Assembly: GCA_000467715.1 (NCBI GenBank)
Contig: AJFK01000364.1
Location: forward strand, 1 to 45,517
Source: Hysterium pulicare CBS 123377
Taxonomy: Eukaryota > Ascomycota > Dothideomycetes > Hysteriales > Hysteriaceae
Length of the DNA stretch: 45,517 nt
Direction of reading: 5' to 3'
Shown here: piece after piece, positions 37,399 through 45,517 of the stretch
Position numbering within the stretch: position 1 is the first letter of the stretch
Layout of the letters: each line of letters starts with the position of its first letter
The notes under the pieces: model-generated
The model's database searches: none
Told to the model about the DNA's origin: nothing
The model's input: only the letters and a program-made list of their open reading frames with translations
Position numbers and translations under genes: made by a program

Positions 37399-38910
37399 AT
37401 GGCCTTCGTCATCGAAACCCTCAACAAAGGTATCAGCGCAAGCATTGGTCTTGTGGCAGAGAAATACTATGACCATCGCGACCGAAAAGCTGCTCTTGCC
37501 TACCTGGAGAGCCGACCAGGTGTCGAGCTTAACAATACCAACCCTGATGAAATGACCAGCGATGAGGCGGTTTGGGCTCTCGATGAGGCTGCCGAACCTC
37601 CTAGCTACGTCGATTCGACGCAACGGCCGAAACCCGAACACACCAAATCAGATAGCCCGGTTGAAGCCCTCGTGCAGGACATCCTGCCTGCAAATATGGA
37701 AGCCACTAGGGCCGAGATCTATGCCCTGCAACATGCCACGAATGAAGAAGACAGGTTGAGAATGAGGTTACCATATCCCGTGGTGATCCCCCAACGTCGT
37801 CCGGGTGCCAAAGCGCGAGGTTTCGCCCGCGCATACCCACCGGATTTAGGTACTCTTGGTATCGACCAAGACACCTTCCTTCGCTTTCTAGATAACTTCC
37901 AAAAATCTTCGAAAGCCTCTCCTTTGCTACAAGCACTCTTTGTCTCCGCAGGCGCTATTGGCTTCGTGCCGGGAACCATCACTCTGGCCGTTTCCATCAG
38001 CTTGCAAGTGACCGTCGGCACGGCGATAGAGTTGCAAGAGCGGTACCGAGCGAACGCATTCTTGGATGAGGTGAACAAGGAGTTGTTCATGCCGCTAGGT
38101 CTATACGTTATGATGCTTATGCATAAGCCCGATGGGCCAGGGACGTCCGAGCATCCTGCCTTCGGTGTTGAAACCGTCAATCTTGAGACCGCAAAGGCCG
38201 TCGCGAAATGGGGATTGCCAAAAGAAAACAAAGACGACGAGCAAGGCATCTCTAAGAAGAGCGAAGTACTTCGACCGATCAGACTTACATCTGGCAAGAC
38301 TACGGGGGAGGCACTACCAACGATTGTTGCACCACTTATCTATCCTGGACTCGAGGACCTCGTCAATCGTCCGAACGTCGTCCGCGATGAGAACTTCAAG
38401 CAGCGTCTCCAGCGCAACAAGCAATGAGTCAGCGACTACTTCGACCGTAAAGCGCAAGCTAGATACGCAGGCAACAACCCAAAAACCGCGCTTGCTCAGA
38501 GCGGACGTGAGCAGGAATACAAGTTCAAGTCGCGGTTCAGTGACCCTAATCATCCTGTCAACAACGGCCATCTATTCTCCTTGATCACTGGAGGCAAGTA
38601 CGTCGCGCAGCCCTTGGGCTCTCGAAAACTGCGAGAAGTGGGCGAAGATGGGAAACTTAACCCCGAGGAACCAAGGCCTAAGCCCTTCAGTCCGGGAGGT
38701 GGAGGTATCATTGGACTTGCGGAGATGGGTGTCAAGAAGATTTTGACGGAGAATGTACTTTATTTGACGATTGTCAATCTGCCGAGCGAAGAGGAACTGG
38801 CTGAGGCTAGGAAAATTTTGGAAGCTGATGGAAACAAGTTTAGTGCGTTAGTCAAGGCTTTGAGAGGGAGGAAGAATGAGGGAGAAGAGATAGAGGCGGA
38901 GAAGAGATGA
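37399..38910 (+). pseudogene. Conserved fungal protein, interrupted by in-frame TGA
   Basis: From the ATG at 37399 (MAFVIETLNKGISAS) one frame runs to a TGA at 38425-38427 (342 codons). The same frame then continues open to the stop at 38908-38910 (504 codons in all). Both halves look like one protein: the C-terminal part (DYFDRKAQARYAGNN, FKSRFSDPNHPVN, GHLFSLITGGKY, TIVNLPSEEELAEAR) matches, from memory, the end of a conserved fungal family of unknown function. That family's N-terminal half has the VVIPQRRPG.KARGF.RAY and F.VSAGAIGF-type segments seen here. There is no signal peptide. The TGA is either a nonsense mutation, a sequencing error or a programmed readthrough; the context TGA-GTC is not the known strong TGA-CTA readthrough signal. 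An intron skipping it would delete conserved sequence. Confidence 0.75.
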
Positions 38911-39116
38911 GGTATCTTCCGCCTCCAGTTTGTTAAGCTTACAAAGAAGAAGGAGTTGTCCTGCATTTCTAGATATTAACTCACCTGTAGCGCTCTTCAT
39001 CTACCATTAGAGTATTAACACACCTTCCAACAGCTATCACTTCTCGCGTAACGGCATTTCTTCACACACGGTGACTTTCGAAGAATGGAATGCCGCGAGC
39101 TATGATGTTACCGAAG

Positions 39117-40901
39117 CTAGAGTTCTTGTGTCTCCCAACCCGTAAGATCCGCCAGAGGTTTAGGAAACCTCTTATCCTTCAGCACATCATGAGTATATGT
39201 GAATGTGACAAGCTTGTACGTGCCATCATGACACGGTCTCAGTACAGCAGGACGACTACACCCATGCAAAACAAATATTTCATCACCGATCTCTATCGGA
39301 TGATCAGCTCGTCCAAGATATCCCGTATCCGTGGCGAAAAAGACCCGTCCAGCTGACCGCGTTGCGATGAAGGCAACAGTGACGAAGCCTTTATTATACA
39401 GTTGCGGGGACAATGGAAGGCCGGACTCGAAACTTATTTCGCTCGCGTCCTCGCCCTCTAATTCCTCACCCGTGTCCTCTTCATCCTCGTCTTGGCCACC
39501 TCTAAAAATCGTCCATATGATGCCTCGTTTGGGCAGCTCCCCTGCTCTTCTCTGGCCATATCGTACAGTTAAGGCCGAAAAGGGAATACGTTCGACCTCG
39601 CGGCAGTCATTTCCCACGACCGATAGAGCTCTCGCGACATCCGCCGGGTCGAGCCCTTCGGCTGTCGATTCGACCCTGTGAGTAGAAGACGCATGGAAGA
39701 AGCCCACTTTGCCATCAGGCTGCCTATGACGCTAATTAGACCTTTGTCAGGGTTGTGTCGAACTTCAAACGGGTTTCTCAGTGCGGATGCAGCGTAGTAA
39801 TAGGTAGACCGCATTGGAAACTTTTCAGAAACCTTCCAGTAGGTATTCCATCCTGGTACTGAGAAGTCGAGACACCAAGAGGGGAGTTGTGCGTGATTGC
39901 GCCGGCCCATTGCATTCATGTGGGTCATCCATTTTAGACCTCCGCTTTCTCTGAAGGCTTCTACCATGGCGTTCTGGTATACAAGCTCTGGGGTTGTGGC
40001 TTTTCCATAATCTGGGTTAAGGATGCTGTTTCTTCTCGGTGATATTCCGACCAGAGCAAATATATGATCCCTATGATCTCCGGCATCTCGCTCATGTGTG
40101 AAGAGGAGAAGATTCTCCCACGTCAAGGAGCCCGATCTCTCCTTCTGTTTCTCCACACTCGTTTCGTGCCAAGCTTGGCGGATAAGATGAAGACCTATGA
40201 GTAAATCCATAGCTACATCAAGCTTTATTTTCTCGTTTATCAGCATGATATAAAGAGTCTGGATCATGCGCGACGCCTGCCGCCAAGGGATAGAAACGTC
40301 TCCGCACACAAGCTATGGATCTCGTGCGACAACAAGTTCCTGTACGGTCCACATGCGACTCCACCAGTCTTTGTTGAATAGCGTCCGCAATCCCAGACGG
40401 TGAAGCTCAACCTGCGAGGCTTCTGGGAAGCGACAACGCAAGCCGTCCGCGTCCTCACCCTCGTGGGTTATAAGACTCAACTTAAATTCCATAGCTCGTC
40501 TAGTATCATTATCGGATGGACCTAGCCATACAACAACGATATACGCATTGGCGTAGACGTCTCGCATCTGCTTGTACCTGTTCAGTCCGTTCCTCTAGGT
40601 CGCCTTGATTGATGCATATAGCATCGATCCACAGGGGACGGGGTTCTCCTGTATGTCTCAATTGACGGAGCGCAACTTCGAGATTGCGTGTGACTTCGAA
40701 ATCATAGCCGTCGAGAAAGAATTTCCTTCGTTCCGACGCGTCGCCTCAGGTATAGGAAAGTGCCTCATATTCGGGTGATTTCTTCAAAGGATGCGTCTGC
40801 AGCGTGCTGTGGATATTTGCCTCTACATCTTGGGATGGCTCAAGTGTAAGTAATTGACACTCCAGGATAGAAGAGTCCAGCGGGGTGTAACTGAAACTCA
40901 T
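39117..40901 (-). pseudogene. HET-domain (heterokaryon incompatibility) pseudogene
   Basis: Reading from the ATG at 40901 gives SPEYEALSYT-stop-GDASERRKF, where the conserved Trp of the HET motif SYTWGD is a TGA (40748-40746). The frame continues with LWIDAICINQGDLEERTEQVQ, then shifts by one base near 40570-40576 before MRDVYANAYIVVVWLG. WSRMWTVQELVVARDP is followed by a TAG (40315-40313) and then LVCGDVSIPW. A further shift near 39690-39710 joins LISVIGS to the C-terminal GKVGFFHASSTHR frame, which ends at 39117. The HET core is therefore fully recognisable but broken four times. Intact HET proteins trigger cell death after fusion of genetically different hyphae. It could still be expressed as fragments. 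Introns do not explain these breaks. Confidence 0.85.
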
Positions 40902-41539
40902 GATCTCATCGGCGGAAATAGAAGGACCTCGTGAGCTTTAAACCGTACATGAAAGATTAAACTCTGCTCTTCGTTTACGTAGAAGACTTTCTGTTATAAG
41001 CGATGATTGAAATCGAAACAAATAATAAAGAGGATTCTACCTGGGCAAGACGTGGATTTAGTAGCAATTCCAGGCGCACGAGATAGCTGACCCCTGCGCA
41101 TAGCCACGGCAGCCACACTTCCTCGGTTTCCTGGCAGACAACAATCCGATCCGATACCGTGGTAAGAGAAGCGAAACTTCCACACCACAAGGAAGGTTAA
41201 ATGATTTGCCTTTGGCGTAGTAGAGTAATACTTGCAGGATGAGAACCCCCGAACTTCAAGCCAGAGTTGCACTGAATCCCGCACAGGAGTAACGCTAGGT
41301 AGAAATTGTTATAGTTAGATTAATTCATTAAACATATTTATCGAGATATTCTGATGCACAGCTCATACCTTTCCTTCGCGATCCCAATTGCAAGATACGC
41401 CAAATGCATAAAGGGTCAAATCCCACTATTCCCTAGGAGTATTCAAACCATCTTACCCAAACCTAGATCACTCTCGAGACGCCACAAATGCACGATTATG
41501 TCCAGTTCCTGAGGAGGGCCTCTGCAAACCTCATTCGCC
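40902..41539. other. Intergenic, 0.64 kb
   Basis: Upstream flank of the HET pseudogene and 3' flank of the ferric reductase. A minus-strand open frame (41284-40994) has no recognisable domain and was not called. The stretch 41290-41400 is AT-rich. Confidence 0.45.
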
Positions 41540-43733
41540 TCAATACCCAAACGACTCGGTATGCAAGTAAATTCCTTGCGCACCGGTCCCCTTATGTACA
41601 GCCCTCTCATCACTTAGCACCACACAACTGTGCTTTACATCAGATACCAAACCCTGTGGTCCACATACAACGACCGCACTCTCACCGAGCGCTTGCTCCA
41701 AGCTCTTTCTAATGATATTTATGGGACTAGGGCGGCCTGACAGAACGGTAACGGAGGGATGTAGAAGAGGTTTCTTGGGATTGGAAGTGGAAGCTGCAGA
41801 GGAAATGAGGGAGGTTGGGCGCGGATCTGTTGGTGCACAACAGCAGCATTGAGTTTCCAAAGACCCCTCTTCGGTGTCGATGGTAGTTTTGCAGCAGCAT
41901 GTGCCGTCAGGGCCGCAGGTTGTGGGTTTCTTCTCCAATGATCCGGGGCTGGATTTGGTGTCGGAGTCGATTTCCCGGATTCCCTGTTTTGAATCTCCGG
42001 GGTTAGTCTTTTCGTCTTCGATCCCGGTGGTTCTCTGCGGGAGGTATTCAATTGCCCCATGTTGAGCTTGTTTTTCTTCCTGCTTGGGTGCCGGAGCTGT
42101 TATGTTCGAGAGAATGGATTTGTGTTCTTCGGTAAAAGAATCATCGCAGGTCACATAAATCGTCATATCCAATTCTATACCCAGCATTTGAGCTTGCAGA
42201 ATTTGGATATCAGCAAAGATAGAGGAGAGTTGTTCGGCGAACCAACCGAGTTGACCTCGGGATTTGACTACCCATACAAATCGGATGTGTCGGGTTACGG
42301 CGCCTTTTGGCTTTCTGAAAATTGAGGAGGATTGACTTGAAGGGTTGGCATTTTCTCGCCAACCTTGGACGATATCCCGGAGTAGGGGGGTGGTGAAACA
42401 TGCGCCTGTGCTGCCGGCGAGAAGAACAACACTGTCAAATTGACGAAGTGGGCGCAGAGAGCCGTATGGGCCTTCAATAGCGACTGTCTTTACTTGGGGT
42501 TTATCGCCGGTGATTCCTAGACCGTGTTGCTTTTCTGCATGCCTGAAGAATCTCCTGGTCCCGCCATGTTCGGCTTTTACCAGGAACTCCATTTTGCCAT
42601 CTTCCGGAATGGATGCAACTGTGAATGGATGGCTTTGGAGTGGAACGATTGAATGGCAAGAAAGGAACACATGCTGGCCAGGTGACCAGCTAATTGGGGG
42701 GTTTCGAATAGAGATCCTCGTCGTATCATGGGGAAGTGGGGTGAATTCTGCTTTACAGGCCCAGAAGCCAGACATTTGACCTGCCTTCCGTTGCTTGGGA
42801 TGAAAAAGTGCAAGGTTGGCGTATAGAACGCGCATTCCTCGAACGACCCGGTCAAAGAAGAAGAGTCCAACGGGTAACCATATGTAAATATGTACTTCGG
42901 CAGGGGTGTGGATGTATACGAAACCAATGAATGCGGCAAAGGAAAGGAGGTGCTGGATTACGAAAAATTCATAGCACCACCCTCGGATAGGTGTCATGGA
43001 ACTAATAACAATCCAGACCAGAATTCCCCACGCGGCCATACCTTTCCATGCTAACGTGTCCTCCTTGAGCTGAGTAAGAATGTAGTCGTATGGTGCCCAG
43101 TCGGCGAAGAAGTAGCCCATATGAATGGTCGTTGTGAGAAGCAGACATCTCGCGCACCACCGATGCAGCCAATTGATTTTTTCGTGACTAATGCCGGCTA
43201 AGAAGCCAATGATGTTGTTCTTACCAGCCAGTAGGAAAAGTAAGGGGATTTGGGCGATATTGACGAATCCGGTCCGGTATCCAATGTCCTCCCGCGACCA
43301 TCGGTCGGTGACTTTGAAACCATAAAAGCATAGAACAATCAGGGTGGTAAGGTTGGCAACAATCAAGCTAGTCCGGCCGATGGTTGGTAAACGGAATATG
43401 CGATTCTTAATGGGAATGAAAAACGAATAGTTTGATGCCTCGCGCGTTATCGCTGTAACTGTTGCGTATGCTCTCCAGAAAAGTGATTTGGGTTTGGCTG
43501 CTTTTTGCTGCCCTGCTCTGGCAGCTGACAGTCTGTCTTCTGTTAGTATATGCGACTTCGAACCACTATCGATGGGAGCTCTACCTCTGTCTGTATATGA
43601 TGTTATTAGATACGTTCACCAGGGTCGCAATTCCGATAGCTGTGCCAACCACGGCCCAGTACATCTGTGGGAAATACAGTAAAGGTGGGAGTCCACCCAC
43701 GGACATAGAGCCTGAACTCATATCCATATCCAT
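41540..43733 (-). CDS. Ferric/cupric reductase (FRE family) with Cys-rich insert
   Basis: Two exons, 43733-43585 and 43532-41540, with a 52-bp intron; 713 aa. The N terminus MDMDMSSGSMS is Met-rich. Several membrane helices form the ferric-reductase core, with heme-ligand His in HEKINWLHRWCARCLL, TTTIHMGYF and IQHLLSFAAFIGFVYIH. The cytosolic part has the FAD motif HPFTVASIPEDG, an NADPH-binding motif GPYGSLRP, and the terminal VVVCGPQGLV. The family moves electrons from NADPH through FAD and two hemes to reduce Fe3+ or Cu2+ outside the cell. An unusual insert at residues 589-615 has eight Cys (pattern C-x6-CCC-x12-CCCC), inside an otherwise Ser/Pro/charged linker. It is divergent from a CTR copper transporter, so cupric reduction feeding Cu+ uptake is a reasonable role (inference). 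Confidence 0.94.
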
Positions 43734-44674
43734 CTTGAAGATATTTCGCAATTTGTCTCTTTGGAGGTTGCGAGATATGTTGGTGAACTGATGGTGGTGG
43801 GGTGAAGTCGCTGGTAGCTGACCTAGAATAATTGTCAAATTAGGCTTCTGCTATGGCTCATAAGCTCATAGATGTTGACATGTCTCTCGTCCCGAGCAGG
43901 TTGTTCTAGAGACTGTTCAAGGAGACAAAAGACGGTCGCAAAGTTAAGTGAAGAGACAATGAGACGGAGATCAGAGGTGGCCAAAAGGCCAGCTACTTTT
44001 GGCAGCAAAAGAGGGACATTTGCTCCGGGCCCCGCGAATTGGGTAACCGGCAGACTGCTGCATGCTTGATATACACAGGCGCGATAGCGTCGTGATAGAT
44101 GGAAAGCTTGTGGTGCTTGTCTACAAGACCCTTGACTTTGCGCGGTGGCGTATCGTGAGACAAGGGACACGGGCCAATGGAAACGTGCTCAATTTGGCGC
44201 AAAGTGAGCAAAGGTGACCCCGACCAGCACCATCTTTGCGCCTGCTGGATTCGGAGAGAAGGTGGCACAAAGCGAATGCCGAGTAGCTCTTATGTCCTGG
44301 AACATGTATGATCTGTATGATATTGCTGCCAAGGGTAAGACCAGGTGCGCGGAGACTTTGTGCACTATTTGGTCCTCGTTACATTCCGTGCTTCATCCAT
44401 TCCACACCCAAGCCTAATTGTTCACAAGAGTTGTCTCAGCCATTCTTCTCATTCCTACTCCCAACCGCATTGCGTACTTCGTAAACACTGGGCGGCTCGA
44501 TTCGAACGAGACTTCATGCTAAGCGTTTTAACTTGCGCACTGTCTTCACTTCAAATTCTCCGCCAGTCGCACCCATTTCGTCAGCACATCTCTACCTCAA
44601 CGCTGCCGCAAACCACATCTCCACCTCCAGCAACTTGATCCCGCACAACAAATACAACGCTTCGCCTTCGAAAC
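43734..44674. promoter_or_regulatory. Divergent FRE / CTR promoter
   Basis: 941 bp between the two divergent ATGs. It holds five TTTGC[T/G]C cores (44019-44241) and a CCAAT box at 44174-44178. No other gene is supported in the interval. Confidence 0.65.
44019..44241. promoter_or_regulatory. Cluster of Mac1-like copper-response cores
   Basis: TTTGC[T/G]C occurs at 44019-44025 (+, TTTGCTCC), 44137-44143 (+, TTTGCGCG), 44197-44203 (-, TTTGCGCC), 44206-44212 (-, extended to TTTGCTCA at 44205) and 44235-44241 (+, TTTGCGCC). The yeast Mac1 element is TTTGC(T/G)C(A/G); the 44205 and 44137 sites match fully. An additional TTTGCTG (minus, near 44003-44009) resembles the fission-yeast Cuf1 core. Low-copper activation of both genes is inferred. 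Confidence 0.55.
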
Positions 44675-45265
44675 ATGGCTATGAACGGCATGACAATGGA
44701 TGCATCGGAGATGACTATGTCGTTCTTCTCCAGCACCTCTACACCCTTATATGCCGCGGCATGGGCTCCTAAAACCGCTGGACAGTACGCCGGAACGTGC
44801 ATCTTTCTCATTATTCTCGCATTCCTGTATCGTGGAAGCTTTACTTTAAAACATCACCTGGAACACAAGTGGCTCAAAGCTGCCATCAAGCGGAAATACG
44901 TCGTCGTCGCGGACAAGACCCCAGTTGCAGAGCGAATATCAGCAGATTCGGAGTCGAAGACGGCAGTTCTCAGCGTCAACGGGATTGAGGAAAACGTCAA
45001 AGTAGTACAAGCTCCGATCAAGCACATCCAGCCATGGAGATTCAGCGTAGATCTTCCCAGGGCAGCGTTATTGACGGTGATTGCAGGCATTGGTTACCTC
45101 TTGTAAGTTCGCAGCTGCATTCTTGACATGCCCATACTCACTCTCGATAGGATGTTGGCAGTCATGACCTACAACACTGGCTATTTCCTTTCGGTACTCG
45201 GAGGCACGTTTATGGGCGAGTTGGCCTTCGGGAGATACTTTCAACTCGACTCAGACGGGATGTAA
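44675..45265 (+). CDS. CTR-family high-affinity copper transporter
   Basis: Two exons, 44675-45102 and 45151-45265, with a 48-bp intron; 180 aa, a normal CTR length. The N-terminal ectodomain is Met-rich (MAMNGMTMDASEMTM), as used for Cu+ capture. Three membrane helices follow: GTCIFLIILAFLY, then RAALLTVIAGIGYLLMLAVMTYN with the pore MxxxM (Met144-Met148), then FLSVLGGTFMGELAF with the helix-packing GxxxG (Gly161-Gly165). The cytosolic loop between helices 1 and 2 is ~75 residues. CTR proteins form trimers that import Cu+ across the plasma or vacuolar membrane. The gene is head-to-head with the FRE reductase and shares its Mac1-like promoter cluster, which fits reductive copper uptake. A vacuolar CTR is the alternative. 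Confidence 0.95.
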
Positions 45266-45517
45266 TAGATCATTAACGCGTTACGAGAGGTTATTAACGG
45301 TCGGGCGAACGGGCGAACGGGCTTGGTTTTCCAATTTTGAGAATTGCATGTGCGCTTGGCGTTGGGTTTTTGGGTGCTTTTATCTGGGATGCTCTGGGGA
45401 AGAGATAGTACCTGCAGGGTCCAGATCAATACACATCATATATAAACGCGAGGACTGAATACAAGGCCTCTTCTGATTCGTCCGTTAACCCCTGTTTCTG
45501 CCCTCTAATTGGCTACA
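45266..45517. other. Right edge, 3' flank of CTR gene
   Basis: No gene. A short tandem GGGCGAACGGGCGAACGGGC motif occurs at about 45302-45321. Nothing else was recognised before the window ends. Confidence 0.4.

Noticed and set aside
40994-41284. 96-codon minus-strand frame upstream of the HET pseudogene
   Set aside because: No domain, no continuation into the HET frame and no splice partner.

Overview
The window looks like chromosomal DNA of a filamentous ascomycete (Pezizomycotina). Protein genes are split by short GT-AG introns of mostly 45-105 bp. Pezizomycotina-typical families are present: a CFEM-domain Pth11-like receptor, a HET-domain gene, an ascomycete laccase, MFS sugar porters and a ferric reductase with a CTR copper transporter. 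Short AT-rich, C-poor islands resemble RIP-decayed DNA. I could not identify the species. Splice models below were built by hand from reading frame, donor/acceptor signals and recalled family sequence, and nearly all coding lengths close in frame.

Layout. 0.7-2.3 kb: CFEM receptor (-). 2.3-4.4 kb: gene-poor stretch with a 15-bp minisatellite and an AT-rich island. 4.4-6.1 kb: cytochrome P450 (+). 6.7-15.0 kb: apparent arabinogalactan-use block of secreted GH30 endo-beta-1,6-galactanase (+), MFS sugar porter (+), intracellular GH51 alpha-L-arabinofuranosidase (-) and a second MFS sugar porter (+) divergent from GH51. 15.7-16.6 kb: unknown membrane protein (-). 17.6-19.9 kb: laccase/multicopper oxidase (-). 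21.1-25.4 kb: 16-exon GH31 protein with the hallmarks of a fungal alpha-1,4-glucan lyase (+). 26.3-31.5 kb: divergent surface-protein pair, a GPI-type repeat protein (-) and a membrane-anchored pepsin-like protein whose first catalytic Asp motif is absent (+). 31.9-35.4 kb: O-methyltransferase (-) and GMC oxidoreductase (-). 37.4-40.9 kb: decay zone with a conserved gene interrupted by an in-frame TGA (+) and a HET pseudogene with two stops and two probable frameshifts (-). 41.5-45.3 kb: ferric/cupric reductase (-) and CTR copper transporter (+), divergent from a 0.94-kb promoter with five TTTGC[T/G]C cores.

How the genes may work together (inference). The GH30 enzyme would cut beta-1,6-galactan side chains of plant arabinogalactan outside the cell. 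The two porters would import sugars or short oligomers, and the cytosolic GH51 would release arabinose. The glucan lyase would turn alpha-1,4-glucan into 1,5-anhydrofructose in the cytoplasm. The reductase and CTR transporter form a reductive copper-uptake pair, which could supply copper enzymes such as the laccase. No rRNA, tRNA, CRISPR array or intact transposon was recognised.
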